From: Glandiceps talaboti
Taxonomy: Eukaryota; Hemichordata; Enteropneusta; Spengelidae
Length of the DNA stretch: 64,000 bases
Reading direction: 5' to 3'
Assembly: GCF_964340395.1 (NCBI RefSeq)
Contig: NC_135567.1
Location: 4,219,899-4,283,898 of the forward strand
Shown here: one piece after another, positions 1-11,458 of the stretch
How positions within the stretch are numbered: the first letter of the stretch is position 1
Layout: each line of letters opens with the position of its first letter
Program-made: the position numbers and the translations under genes
The notes under the pieces: model-generated
The model's input: the letters and a program-made list of their open reading frames with translations, nothing else
What the model was told of the DNA's origin: nothing
Database searches by the model: none

Positions 1-345
1 TCACATGTTTACACCTAATCTGCATATTACTCATGACATCACTGTATCCTTATATTTCTTCATCTATACATCCCTAGATGCACTCCCGTTAAATTTTAGC
101 CAAATCTGCTCAGTCATTTTTGAATTATTGATTTTTGACCAAAAAGACACGTTTTAGCCCTAATTTGCATATCACTGATGGGACCATCATATCATGAACA
201 ATTCTTAGTAAAAACACCCTGAAGAATGTTTCACCAACATTTCAGTCCAATCTGCCCAGTATTTTTTGAGTTTCAGTTTTTTAACCAAAAATCGCATTTC
301 TTTACCCAAATCAAACAATTGGTAAAATCATTTTGATTTGAAGAT
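1..345 (+). repeat. 3' modules of the Helitron-like tandem-repeat element, cut by the window edge
   Basis: This stretch carries the module in which 'ACCTAATTTGCATAT' and a 'GATGGGACCATCAT'-like stretch alternate with 'TTTTTGACCAAAAA'. The same modules recur at about 40.5-40.8, 50.6-50.95 and 55.7-56.3 kb, and inverted at 62.3-62.6 and 63.5-63.8 kb. In the fuller copies they follow modules containing 'GCTATGGGCGTGGTC', so this is the distal half of such an element with its 5' part outside the window. No coding potential is seen. Confidence 0.75.
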
Positions 346-744
346 CGTATGGATCTATAATGTGACAGTGAGTTTAGCCATTTTTTCAACCAAGGACAGC
401 ATGTCAATGTGTATTGAGTCCGGTATACACAGAGTGTGGACAATATACACTTGTATAATGTATAAAGGGTAAAATTGGGATATTGAAAAATAATGGGCTT
501 ATTTTAGGAGGTTAGGAAATTTGAAATTTGAGAATCTGGGGGGGGGGGGTCTGTGAAAGGAATTTGGCCGAAATAAGTTATCCTCAGCCACAACCACCTC
601 GTCCTATAAATTATGTCTGTTCCCTAAGCTACTAAACCTCTGTGTGTGGATATTATCAATTGTTTCAATTCTTATTTTTGAGTGTGTAGGAGCATGCGGT
701 GCTTCAACAAATGAATTAGAATTGCAGAAAATAGTACTACTAAC
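346..744. other. Non-coding stretch, probably intron
   Basis: No gene is seen. A G-run lies near 539-550. If the ankyrin exon at 745-843 is real, this is the start of the intron downstream of it on the minus strand. Confidence 0.4.
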
Positions 745-843
745 CTCGTTGATTGCATTAACTGTAGCTTTGTAGTCTAACAGCAGACTGCAAACCTCTG
801 ACTTGCCCCATCTTGCTCCCAGGTGTAATGGGGTATTTTTATC
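745..843 (-). CDS. Ankyrin-repeat exon (one complete 33-residue repeat)
   Basis: The minus strand encodes one ankyrin repeat beginning DKNTPLHLGARWGK and ending VNAINE. It keeps the TPLH motif, the central LLL helix and the closing VN turn. The open frame is bounded by an AG acceptor (844-845) after a short pyrimidine-rich tract and by a GT donor (743-744). The exon is exactly 99 nt and phase 0 at both ends, so it can be added or skipped without changing frame. Ankyrin repeats are protein-binding helical repeats, and the host protein cannot be named. The surrounding open frame runs past the splice sites, but that extra sequence does not look like ankyrin. The exon at 48940-49038 has the same size, phase and strand. 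Confidence 0.8.
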
Positions 844-1129
844 CTGTAAATATAGGAAAGTATCAGTAATAAGAATGATATGTATTATGACTATTTCCAT
901 ATAAAGATTGGCATTGTAATGAGTTATATATGAAGCATTAGATGTATAAATATTGGCTGTGATATTTAAAGGCAGATGTCCCCTGTATAAAGGGGATCAT
1001 GGGTATTGTATGCATATGCGGGAAATTCAAACTGCTGTAAGGAACACTGACTTTGCCCTTATATCTTCATATCATTTTGCACTGAAAAAGTTTCACATGG
1101 CTCTCATATTTCATATATACTGTTTGTAA
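844..1129. other. Non-coding stretch
   Basis: AT-rich sequence without a recognisable gene or repeat. It lies between the ankyrin exon and the 3' end of the LINE at 1130-5400. Confidence 0.4.
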
Positions 1130-1156
1130 ATATATAGTGATATAAGTATATAGTAT

Positions 1157-1162
1157 TTTATT
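1157..1162 (-). promoter_or_regulatory. AATAAA polyadenylation-like signal of LINE copy A
   Basis: AATAAA on the minus strand lies about 310 nt downstream of the ORF2 stop and just before a TATA-rich tail. The related LINE at 41.75-42.95 kb ends the same way, with AATAAA and then (TTA)n. Confidence 0.5.
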
Positions 1163-1470
1163 TGCCACAAACTCAAAATCATATCAACATAACAAGAGAG
1201 AAAGTAAAAAAGGGACAGTGGAATAAATATTACACATAAACTGATGGATGAATACAGAGTTTATGGCTGGACCACAAAAATAGTTTGAAACAAACTAGTC
1301 AAGTTTGTGGCCCATACTACAATTGATTAAACAAAATAAGCAAAAACAAAAACAAATTTGAAATTAAAACAAAAACAAACACAAACAAAAAACAAACAAA
1401 ACAAAACGCGTTCATCAAAAACATATATAACAACTGGCATTAAATGCAATGTAAGGTAGAAAAAGCTGAA

Positions 1471-4401
1471 TTAATTTTGTAACAAATACTGTTTTAACTG
1501 AGATTTAAAAGTAGTCCTGGATTGTATTTTTTTCAATTCTTCAGGTAAGGAGTTCCAATGTTTTGCAGCTGCATACTGAAAATTGTGTTGCGTCAGAGTA
1601 AGATTTACTTTTGGAATGTAAAAGTTATCTCTCGTTGTATTCCGAGTGTGATACGTATTTGGTGGTGTGTTGAAATAGTCGTTAACTGTTTGCGGGAAGT
1701 GACCGGCCCTCAAATCAAAAATAAATAAAGAAGTATTAAATTTGCATTGCTGGTGGACATTTAGAATTCCTAGTTGCTGAAAAAGAGGGGAGGAGGGAGC
1801 ATCAATATTTGAAAAAGTTATAAAGCGAATAACTTTCTTTTGAAGGTTTAAGATAGGCTTGAGAAATGTATTGTATGTATTGCCCCATATCTCTATGCAA
1901 TATGAGATATGGGGCAAGATCACAGAGTTAAACAGCAGAAGAAGAGTAGATTTAGGTACGTAATAGCGAATTTTGGAAAGTATGCCAATAATTGGAGAAA
2001 TTGCTTTCCTAACTTTTTCAATGTGTGATGTCCAAAGCATATTTTGATCTAAACACACGCCAAGATAATTGGTTGACGTTACTTGTGAAATTTGTGAGCG
2101 ATTGATGCCCAGACTTCCCTCCGTTTTCACCAATCTTTGCGAAGTCTTAATAATCATGAAATTAGTTTTTTCTACATTGATAGTGAGCCTATTGGCGTCG
2201 CACCAGTCACAGACTTTCCTGAAGTCGAAATGGAGCTGATCAAGCTGAATTATATTTGAGGGATTGTTGATAAATTGAAACAAGTTTGTGTCATCGGCAA
2301 ATAATCGAAATTCAAATGCATCAGTAGCGTTCACAATATCATTGATGTAAATCAGAAAGAGAAGGGGACCTAAAATTGAGCCTTGTGGTACTCCACATTG
2401 TATTTCGCTATATGGCGAGGTAACATTATTTATACAGACACACTGCTTACGCTGGGAGAGATAACTTTTAAACCAAAGTAAAGGCAAGCCTCTGACACCA
2501 TAGTGACTCAGTTTCTGTAGAAGAATACTATGGTCTATTGTGTCAAAGGCTTTCCGCAAATCAATGAAAATACCGCATGTCAGATAACCATTGTCCAGCT
2601 TATTAGCAATACCAGTGATCAGGTCAACCAGGGCAAGCTTAGTACTGTGTTTTTTTCTGAAACCAAACTGAGTTTTGATGAGGATGTTGTATTTTTCAAG
2701 ATATTTAACAAGTTGATGATTGACAATAGATTCAAACACTTTACTGATTACGGGCAAAATTGAAATGGGGCGATAATTGCCAACATCGCATGGCGAGCCT
2801 TTCTTATAAATAGGTATTACCTTGGCAATCTTAAGTAGACTTGGAAAAATACCATTGTTGAGAGAACAGTTAATTATATGTGTGAGAGGGCATGCAATAA
2901 TGTGAGCAGCGTGTATAACTAAGAGGGGATTAATTGTGTCCTGACCGGTAGCTTTGCGGGGATCAACCTTGAATATTTCTCTAAGGACGTCTTCTTCAGA
3001 CACGGGGTGAAAGAAAAAGGAGTTGAGGTAGTTCCCATCCAGGTATTGTCTAAAGTCTTTGTTGCTTGTAATCTTTTGAGCAAGATTGGGCCCAATACCA
3101 GTGAAATAATTATTGAATTCTTGAGCAATAACTCTTGTACCTGTTAAGCATGTATTTCCAGGGTTGTTTGTAGTTAATTTATCGGGAGTACATTTGGTAT
3201 GTGTTTTGTTCAACATCTCTTTAATAATAAGCTAAGTTTTGTTGGTGTTGCCAGAGGCATTTGAAATTTTATTGGTGTAGTACTTTTACTTAGCCAACCT
3301 AAGGAGCTTCGTCAATGTATTCCTGTACCTAGTATACTTATTTTTAATTTGGGTATTCTTTGGGTGATTTTTCATTTTCGAGAAAAGTTTATGTTTTGTA
3401 TTTATGGATGTAAATAAGCCCTTTGTGACCCAGGGTCTTTTAATTGACTTTTGTGTTCTTTTAAATGTTTTTATTCGAAGATGTCTTTTGATAACAGTAT
3501 GAAATAAATCATTAAAAATATTGTATGCTTCAGACGGATCTTCGCACATGTGGACTGATTGCCAGGATACATTGCTTAGGTCAGCTAAAAAGGCCTCTTT
3601 GCTGTAATTCCTGAAATCGTAGGTGTGTGTTTTGGTAACGTTTTCAAAAACGTGATGCAGACTTTTAATAATGCCGAAAATTGGATAGTGGTCTGAAATG
3701 TCTGTTTCAATTATACCGGACTCAATAAAGTGGTCAGTAATATTTGTCACCAAGTGATCTATTACCGTGTGTGAGGTGTTAGTAACTCTGGTAGGGGTGT
3801 TAATTAATTGTGTCATATTGTATGTATTCAGGAGAGTATTGTAAAGAGTAACGGGTGGGCTATCTAAAGATGTGTCAATATTCATATCGCCAAGGAGAAT
3901 ACAATCACGCCCGTTCACTGACACCTGATCAAGGCATGCTTCTAAACTGTCAATGAATTCATTAAAAGGTGTGTTGGGTCTTCTGTAGATAACGCCTATA
4001 ACAATCTTTTTGTTGTTGATCATAGTTTCCCCAAAGATGGATTCGCAGTGATTAATTTGACATGTGTTAATGCGAGAGAAGGACAACGAGTTGTGAAAAT
4101 ACAGAGCGACTCCACCACCTTGTGAGGCTTCACGATTACAAGTAACGAAAGTATAGGAAGGCAAATCATAAAGACAGCAATTTGAATCGGGATGTAACCA
4201 TGTTTCCGTTAGAGCTATAAAAAGAAAAGTTTGATATAACATGCTTAGAAATTTAACAAAGCTATCAAAGTTTTTTGTAAGGGGTCTGACATTGCAATGT
4301 AGGAAAGAACATGAACTGTGTAAAAGATTTCTATCAGAATTGAACTGGTTGACGGTGCAAGACTTACAGCTGTATTTGACTATGACTTCTTCGTTCATCA
4401 T
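1471..4401 (-). pseudogene. LINE ORF2: endonuclease plus reverse transcriptase, with two in-frame stops
   Basis: This 977-codon frame, stop included, starts at a true ATG at 4401 and stays in one reading frame to 1471. It is broken only by TAA at 3286-3288 and TAG at 3232-3234. The first part (4401-3289) is an endonuclease/exonuclease/phosphatase domain, with ALTETWL near residue 75, LLGDMNID (normally GDFN) near residue 170 and SDHYPI near residue 238. The part after the stops is a reverse transcriptase with DLRKAFDTIDH, GVPQGSILGPLLF and the catalytic FADD box, followed by the C-terminal region typical of L2/CR1-type elements. The product would nick target DNA and prime reverse transcription of the element RNA. 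The two stops lie 18 codons apart in the linker between the domains. Confidence 0.88.
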
Positions 4402-4534
4402 GAAATGGCTGACATACTTAGAGAATAAGTAATCGGAAAATAGTTACCCAATACTTTGAATATCTTCAATGAGACAAGTCTGATGATATTGTATGTATTC
4501 AATAAAGAAATACATGTAATACTAGTATATTTAG

Positions 4535-5296
4535 TTAGACGATACGATCAAGGTCTCTTACAGTTGCTACGATGATTGCTGGGTCGCCGACATTTTTCCG
4601 CATGTAGATTTTGCCATTGTGCGTCCAAATAAATTTCCAGTGTTTTTCGTTGCGTAGCTGATTTACCTGGAAGAAGAGTTGCTTATTAGTTGGTGTTAAG
4701 TTCTCGTTGATGTAAATACGATTGTTGCTTGTGACGCCAATGTTACGGGTAGTCTTGCCTTTAAGGTTTTTTCTTGATGAATACAGTTTATTTCGGAGGG
4801 AACGACGAACGAACTTGACGATGATTGTAGCTGGTTTACGCTGGCCATTACTTTGCCGGCTAGGTCTTTGAGGAAGACGATGTGATATATCAATATCATC
4901 AGGCGAAACATTGACACCGGCGATCTCAGCTACTTTAGCCACGATATTATCTGTGTCTTCATTTCCATCCTCAGGTATACCTGATATTTCTAAGGTGTTT
5001 CTTCTGGTGTATTGATGTAGTTCGTTGACTTCCTTTGTTGTGTTAGCTATAGCTAGTATGTTGTTTTTCATTGCAGTAAGCTTGTCCACTTTAGCGGTGA
5101 GCGTAAGCAATGTCGCCTGTATAGTGTCAAGTTGTGATTTCGCAGGCACGTGATTGTCATTGTCAGTAGTAGCATCTGCCATCTTGACTGCACTTGAACT
5201 TGTTGTTGGAAAGCGATGAAGTTTACACGACTTGCAGAGATGCAGGTCGCCCTGGGACAGCTTAGCTCTCGAGTTACCACAATCCTGACACTTCAT
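4535..5296 (-). CDS. LINE ORF1: zinc-motif, coiled-coil nucleic-acid-binding protein
   Basis: An intact 253-residue ORF1 is read from ATG at 5296. The frame stays open upstream to 5392, but only a GTG is available there, so I chose the ATG. The N-terminus has a CxxC-x14-CxxC zinc ribbon-like motif (C3, C6, C21, C24). Residues about 50-105 are hydrophilic with heptad-like leucines, consistent with a coiled coil. Residues about 105-200 contain RRNTLEISGIPE, DIDISHRLP and TIIVKFVRR, the pattern of the RRM-like and C-terminal domains of L1-type ORF1 proteins. Such proteins bind element RNA and act as chaperones. It precedes ORF2 by 133 nt. Confidence 0.8.
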   Translation of the reverse strand: MKCQDCGNSRAKLSQGDLHLCKSCKLHRFPTTSSSAVKMADATTDNDNHVPAKSQLDTIQATLLTLTAKVDKLTAMKNNILAIANTTKEVNELHQYTRRNTLEISGIPEDGNEDTDNIVAKVAEIAGVNVSPDDIDISHRLPQRPSRQSNGQRKPATIIVKFVRRSLRNKLYSSRKNLKGKTTRNIGVTSNNRIYINENLTPTNKQLFFQVNQLRNEKHWKFIWTHNGKIYMRKNVGDPAIIVATVRDLDRIV

Positions 5297-5400
5297 AATT
5301 GTTTTCAAATGGTTGCAATTGTAGAAAGCGTTTGTCGATAATGGAAAATTTGAGGTTTTTGCTGGAGCGAGGTGCACATCGACCTTGTGCACGCTACCCC

Positions 5401-6299
5401 ATTGTCTTCCTTAGAACTATTAAACTAGACTACAAGTACAATCATGGAGGCACCAGAAAATATTTGTTTCATTCGAATTTGAGAGTTCAGAAATCGTATT
5501 AAATTCTTTCCAGATTTCTCAAAAATCGTTTCCATAAGTTTTGGCACTATTCGGCAATAATCCTCGTCATGTAAATGACATCGACTGACATCATAGTCAA
5601 ACATACGGAGACAGAGCGGAGACCAAACTAGAGTCGGTACTCACCCCACCACGACGTATGTATTTGTGCGTGGGGTGGTACGCGTACACATCGGGATACC
5701 GCGGAGAAGCACATGTTTGTGATTTTATTGACTGTTTTCTGAGATGAGACATTGTGTTTACAAATAATCAATCATAAACAACCATAACAGATACTTTCAA
5801 AGAATTAGAACACGGAAGGAAAATAACGGAAACATCAATGACATTTCTACCAAACTCGAGATTGCAGGTAGCTAGCTACAGTAAGTGTGAGAAGTGTAAA
5901 ACTTAGTCCGCTCTGGTCTGTGCGATAGTAAATTTTGAAGTTTTCCCGATTATGTTGTCCAAACACGACCTACACGTAATCTGTAATCTGTAAAAAAAAA
6001 ATTGTCATCTATCTAACGATTTTGGTGTTTTCAAATTTACGTAACGATCGACAAAATGCCGACGCTAGTGTACGTGTACAACTCAATCTGATTAAAATCC
6101 GATGTAGATGTCGGCTAATCGTTCATTGCTATTTTACCTTCGTTATTTTGCCTGAATTGACCTTCTTGGTACATGTTTACATTTTTTAGCCTGATCGCAT
6201 CCTCTAGAAGCAACAATGTATTGTATGCACCACATGAATTTGTGACCTCTAACAAGAACGTTTATTCCGTATTAAAAATGTATCACGTGAAGATGTGTC

Positions 6300-6373
<74 letters not shown>

Positions 6374-7252
6374 ACAACTAGTGTGACTTGTAAGCCATAA
6401 CATATTTCTTATTTTCATTGCGTTAAATATGTCATAGTCAACGTTTTACAAGCAAAGTATTCACGTATGTAAAGTGTAGTAAGCCATTTGACTAGCTACA
6501 CATGAGGCATCAAAGCTCATCAATGTTTTGCGAGGTCACCGTGAACTCTCAGCTGTCATGAATTAATGCTTGGAACAAATGTTTGCATTTCGCGAATAGT
6601 ATTCTTCTGTAAGATGACAACATTAAGTTATTATAAGATCAACAGTGTCAAATAATGACTGATTACAGACAGTTGGAAGAACAATGACGTGATCACATTG
6701 TTTGGCTAGTTTTCATATTTGTCAATATCATTTGCATTGAATTAAGGCGACGGCAATACTTCCGTTTTAGTCATTTATGGTGCTGATTACTTTATCACCC
6801 AATCATTTGAGTATTGTATATTTTATGTTTATAAGAATTTAATGGAATAATAAAATTATGGATTCAGTCTTGGAAAGAGACAGTCCGAGGTCAGGAGCTT
6901 CGATCTGCTCCGTGGCCACTTCCGAATGATCCAGGTTAACCATGAACATTGTGTGTAGTCTGAGCTAATTCCCTAAAAGTCCAAGTCGATCCCGTGTACA
7001 GAGTGGGGAGTGGAGAGAGAGAGAGAGTAACATTGAAGGAGGGTTACCTTAACAGTAGAGGTCACCCAACAAATTTGTTACAATAACATTTCATAGAAAG
7101 TTGGAAACTTTCAGGCCAAGGTTAATTTTGACCATTGGCAAGGAAAACGAAGAGCAACAAGGGGATCCGAAGCAGGCGTTCATCTTCGAACAGTTCTATC
7201 GATGTTACGATGAAAGTACTGGTTCAGAAGAGAGAATTTCCGTACAACAAAA
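5401..7252. other. Non-coding stretch upstream of LINE copy A
   Basis: No gene is recognised. It holds a (TC)n microsatellite (6303-6370), a short inverted repeat CACCCCAC/GTGGGGTG at 5642-5649 and 5670-5677, and a GA-rich run near 7010-7028. Part of the beginning may be LINE 5' UTR. Confidence 0.4.
6303..6370. repeat. (TC)n microsatellite
   Basis: Uninterrupted TC dinucleotide run of about 34 units. Confidence 0.97.
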
Positions 7253-8064
7253 ATAGTGCCAATAGTATTGTAGCACAACTTTACAGTTTTTGAAATTGTT
7301 TATCCACTTGCCGATCCATACTACGTATATGTGTTTATTTACTGAATGACTGTTGTTATCTTTGCAATGTATGCGATCATTTGGCTGTTGCTATGGGCGT
7401 GGTCATATTGCTAGACATATTTGCATACATTTTTTTTGAAATGGCCGTTCATTTGTCTATATTATTATGTTATCTTTGTGATATACATCATCATATGGCT
7501 GTTGCTATGGGCGTGGTCTTGTTGCTAGGAATATTTGAATCCATTTTTTGAATGTTTAATCATATCTATTAATCACTGTTAATATCTTTGCAATATATGC
7601 TATCATTTGGCTGTTAGTATTGGCGTGGTCCTGTTGCTAGGCACATTTGCATACACTTTTGGAGATTTTATTCAGTTGTCTATTAATCCCTGTAGCTATC
7701 GTTGCAATATATGTGATCATCTGCATGTTGCTATGGGCGTGGTGTTGTTGCTAAGCGCATTGATATACCTTTTGGAATGTTTAGTTAGTTGTCTATTTAT
7801 CCTTGTTATCTTTGTGAAATACAAAACTGTTTGGCTGTTGCTATGTGCGTGGTTATGGTTACTAGGGATAATTGCATACATGTTAAATGTCTAGTCACTT
7901 ACCTACCAGACATTGTTATTTTAGCAAAATATACTGGCTTGTGGTTGTTGCTAAGGGCATGGTCATGGTTGCTATGGCCAATTGTATCATTTTGCTTTGG
8001 ATATGTTCCCAAATAGACACCAAATACCAAGGCAATTGGTTCGGCGGTTTTTGAATTTATGTCG

Positions 8065-8117
<53 letters not shown>
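7253..8117 (+). mobile_element. Helitron-like tandem-repeat element, copy H1 (3' end missing)
   Basis: The copy starts with the family's 5' end, here a diverged form of 'CCAATGGCATTGTAGCACAA'. About six imperfect units of roughly 112 bp follow, each carrying a version of 'GGCTGTTGCTATGGGCGTGG' and 'TTGCTAGGCACATTTGCATA' (near 7383, 7497, 7608, 7724, 7831 and 7941). It ends in a (CA)n run at 8069-8115. The 3' hairpin seen in copies at 51.1 and 61.0 kb is absent, so this copy is truncated. Open frames through the units are chance readings of tandem repeats. Confidence 0.7.
8069..8115. repeat. (CA)n microsatellite
   Basis: CA dinucleotide run at the end of copy H1, in the position where other copies carry CA and GACA repeats. 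Confidence 0.95.
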
Positions 8118-8119
<2 letters not shown>

Positions 8120-8641
8120 TTAAACAAACCAGAAATGTTATCAAAATTAGTTACATTTTTATGTAAACCTAATATTATCATCCAATATAAAAAATAATGA
8201 CATCGGCTACATTTTCATGTACACTCGACAAAAGAATATTTGACACTAAAATTTAGTCAGAAGTGGAATCATTTTGCTTTTAACACCATTTCTGTAGAAG
8301 ACGACCACAAATGTAAGATAAACCTTTAATATGTATTCATCATAGCTATCAACATATATTTAATTTTTCAAATTAATTTGTCAACATAAACACACTTGTA
8401 AACAATATATACATGCAATGTTATTGGATTAAAATCATTGACGCTATTCTAGAAATATTGGTAAGTGATTATATTAATATTTAAGGAACGTAAATTGAAA
8501 TCCAGAAATACTGGTGAGTGTGAATAACAACGTTTACTTCTTTATTGCAAGTATGGTCTTCATATTTGTCCCATAATGCCATTGTATGTTTTTTTATTGT
8601 TTTTATTGTTTTTATTTTTTTTTTAATTTGTTCATCTTTAC
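8118..8641. other. Non-coding stretch, possibly intron 1 of an ankyrin-type gene
   Basis: AT-rich sequence without a recognisable gene. If the exon at 8642-8812 is real, this is the start of the intron downstream of it on the minus strand. An A/T-rich simple run lies near 8585-8630. Confidence 0.35.
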
Positions 8642-8812
8642 CTTTCTCAATGTATTTCTTGTGATAGGTAATACATCGCACTGTTCAACCTTTACACTAT
8701 AGTTACATTTACCCAGATGAGACACTTCTTCAGTGTATTTCTTAATCTCTTCCTCGTTACTTTGGATAAGACCTATATACTTCACATCCAAATTGGACTT
8801 ATTTGATGACAT
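8642..8812 (-). CDS. Candidate first coding exon (57 codons) with a good splice donor
   Basis: The minus strand reads from ATG at 8812 (MSSNKSNLDVKYIG...) for 57 codons to ...ITRNTLRK, then meets AAG|GTAAAG, a good donor with GT at 8640-8641. The encoded peptide is hydrophilic and mixed in composition, unlike the lysine-rich low-complexity reading past the donor. The exon ends in phase 0. The next coding exon I can support downstream on this strand is the phase-0 ankyrin exon at 745-843, so joining the two is frame-compatible. I do not recognise a domain. It could instead be a chance open frame in AT-rich DNA. Confidence 0.4.
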
Positions 8813-10127
8813 GTTAATAAAGGTAGCTAGAACTAAATAACTGAGTTTATAAAAATTAAGTTCAAGAGTTTGTTGAAGTCAATGTCATCAATCAATATCT
8901 GTATATTAATTAATAAAGTTTCCTGTCAGTAGGACATAGTTAAAATCAAATACAGTGAAATCAAAAGTTATTCACTTTAGAAAGAAATGTACTTCATGTA
9001 GTAATTTTATTTTTATGCAACTAAGTACAAGTAAATTAGTATTGTTATGGATGAATTTCTTTTGTAGTTATTTTCTGTTACCACCAAAGAAACATTTGCT
9101 GAGTAAGGTGATAGACTGTAAGATACGTCATGTCGTTCCGCCCTCACCGCCCTTGGGGATTGACTGATGTGTGAGGGCGCCCCATCATTTGAGCTGTGCG
9201 ACTCCATTGCACATTCAAGCTGGAACGATAATAATTGTATATACCTATATCACTAAATCGACAAGTACAATACTATCTTTCAAACGACAAAAGTCTACAC
9301 AAAACAGGTTTTAGTTGAGACGAAATCTAGAAGAAATGCTAAATTTTGACAAGAAAGTATATGAGTCTATAAACACGAGTTGCACACAGTGCTCTATAGT
9401 CTTTTGAAATTAACAGAGAAACGTGTCCTCATAAGGAGTGAAAAAGACAACATTTCAAGTATACGACAAGGGAAATGATCTTCACTGTCGATTACCGTAC
9501 AACACGAAAGTGTCAACACACAAGTCAAAATACAAAATCATTAATAATGCAAATAACAAACTAACAACAATGCCACTATGCTTTATAGGATATATCAGCA
9601 TTTATGTTATGTCCCTTGATTTTTAATCAAATTTATCTTTGCTGACAAATATTCCGTTGATTGATGTACTTTTAAAATTTTTTGATCGTTTAATGACACC
9701 ACAGCAAGTACATCTAGCAGTGAATCAAGGCTTGTATCTACAACTAACCTGCTCGGATTTTGCGTAAATAATTTAAAAAAAATGTTTTACTGTATTAAAA
9801 AATGAAATCGTCTTTGCTGACAAATGCTCTGTTGATTGATGTACTTTTTAAATATTTTGATACGTCCGATGACAAAGTTATCTTTGCTGACAAATGTTAT
9901 GTTGATTGATGTAATTTTTAAATATTTTGATACGTTTACGTTGACACCACAACAAGTACATCTAACAGTGTAACAAGGCTTGTATCTACAACTAATCTGC
10001 TGGGATTCTGCATTGTTATCTATTTTAAGAATTGTTTTGTTTTAATAAATGATATACAATGACAGGTTGTTGTGGTTTGATACTCTTCACATTGGCAGAT
10101 GAATGAATGATTTAAATGTTAATGGCG
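8813..10127. other. Non-coding stretch upstream of the candidate ATG exon
   Basis: No gene is recognised. It contains the local duplication at 9635-10010. A short GC-richer patch lies near 9125-9185. Confidence 0.4.
9635..10010 (+). repeat. Local tandem duplication, three imperfect units
   Basis: Units start near 9635, 9811 and 9881 with 'TCTTTGCTGACAAAT' followed by 'GTTGATTGATGTA' and a T-rich stretch. The first and third units also share 'CAAGTACATCTA', 'CAAGGCTTGTATCTACAAC' and a GGATT end. The middle unit is truncated. The array sits just before the 5' end of the plus-strand CR1-like LINE, so it may belong to that LINE's 5' region. Confidence 0.75.
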
Positions 10128-10338
10128 CTGTTGATCGGCTGCCCACCTGTTGATTCTGTCTGCAGTTTTATTCGATATTAGAGTCCATGTGTCACCGTTT
10201 TACTGTTATTTTATGACAATTGTTTTAAAGTGATACTTGGAACCGAACGGTGAACTGTTGCAGCGTTGTATTCATCTATTGAGACAGAAAGTTAGCTAAC
10301 TTTTTCATGTACTGATATATAGCAGTTCTCAACCCATC

Positions 10339-10626
10339 ATGGCTGCCAGGTCTTGGTCATGCATACGTCAGTCTAACCAGTCGTTGTCATGGGGTCAGTG
10401 GATGGCAAAACGTTTGCGGTTTGCAAAACCTTCTTTCAAGTCTTCATTTTGTTATCGTTGTCGTAAAGATGAACGCAAACACCCCAAACCTAAGTTTTCG
10501 ATTCCAACTATTATTAGTAATCGTTGTCTTGGGTCAAAAGATCTGAGGTGCGGAACAGGCTACTACGGCAAATTCCTATCTCCATTGATGCTACTTATGT
10601 TGAGTCGCTACCTATTCGTACCATAA
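10339..10626 (+). pseudogene. N-terminal ORF remnant of CR1-like LINE copy F
   Basis: The 95-codon frame begins at a true ATG and is rich in basic and aromatic residues (FCYRCRKDERKHPKPKF). The two cysteines of CYRC could be half of a lost zinc motif. A related stretch occurs on the minus strand near 19.05-19.1 kb. The function is not clear, and it probably represents the leader before the endonuclease. Confidence 0.45.
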
Positions 10627-10706
10627 TAACACCTAGGAGGGCACACCTTGTTAAAAACAAACGTGACTCTGTTCTAGTGATAATTCCGAGAGTTTCTTGA
10701 TGCTTC

Positions 10707-11301
10707 CAGAAATTACAACTAAATACTGGTCTGGGGAATGTACGTTCTATTAATGGTGAGATCAGTGCTGTAATGTCGACATTGTTGACTGGAAATGTGG
10801 ACATCTTTAAAATAGCCATTACAGAAACTTGGCTCAAAAGTCAAGATGACCCATTTATTGCCGAGTTTCTCTCTTCGATCAGTGGCTACACTATCTATCA
10901 GCAGCCTCGCTCAAAGAGAAAAAGGGGGTGGAGTAGCAGTGTTAGCCCATTCCAACCTTCCCGTCATTGAGAAGCGATCATCTTCGTTTCAATCTTTCGA
11001 AGCATTAGACATCATTTTTCAATCATCAAGTCAATGTCTGCATTTAATTGTCGTCTACCATCCACCAAAATCAACAAAGAATAAAGTTACCATCGGCGAG
11101 TTTATTTCTGAATTCTCAACGTGCCTGGAAACAGCTGTACCATCGTCTGGCCACTTTCTATACGCAGGTGACTTCAATTGTTATTTTGTGGATACCGACT
11201 TACGGGATACAAAGAAGTTTGTCGACCTTTTGTATTCTATGGGTTTACAACAAAATGTATCCGAACCTACAATAGCAAGGGCTATACTCTTGACTTGCTG
11301 A
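10707..11301 (+). pseudogene. Endonuclease domain remnant of LINE copy F
   Basis: Two overlapping frames together cover an apurinic-type endonuclease. N-terminal LGNVRSINGE is followed by ITETWLKSQDDP, then GGVAVLAHS, VVYHPP and the metal-binding YAGDFNCY. The switch of frame within the lysine/glycine stretch near 10915-10925 shows a one-base frameshift. The SDH block near 11355-11365 is recognisable, but the frame is broken before it. Confidence 0.75.
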
Positions 11302-11458
11302 TAACTTGATCGAATGATCAGTTCCTGCACTTTGTCAGGGTCGACGTATCTCTAATCTCCGATCACAGTATCGTTATCTCGGTGTGAAAATTCAGCGACC
11401 ACCAAATGGCAAGTTCAACATCTGGTGAAGGAATTTCTGAACAATTGACAAGGCTGAC

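Larger units (their letters stand above)
1130..5400 (-). mobile_element. Nearly full-length two-ORF LINE of the L2/CR1 superfamily (copy A)
   Basis: On the minus strand, in order, come an ORF1 with a zinc-binding motif and an L1-type ORF1 fold, a 130-nt spacer, and an ORF2 with an apurinic-type endonuclease followed by reverse transcriptase. The 3' UTR is rich in T and G and ends near an AATAAA signal and a TATA-rich tail. The 5' boundary is not defined, because I found no clear target-site duplication. The 3' fragment at 41.75-42.95 kb is a close relative, and both share RLFADDTNLF and a similar C-terminus. The only interruptions seen in the coding part are two in-frame stops, so this is a young copy. 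Confidence 0.85.

Noticed and set aside
7607-8016. Hydrophobic frames that look like membrane proteins
   Set aside because: They coincide with T-rich tandem modules of copy H1. The same translation pattern appears in the other copies and is broken differently each time.
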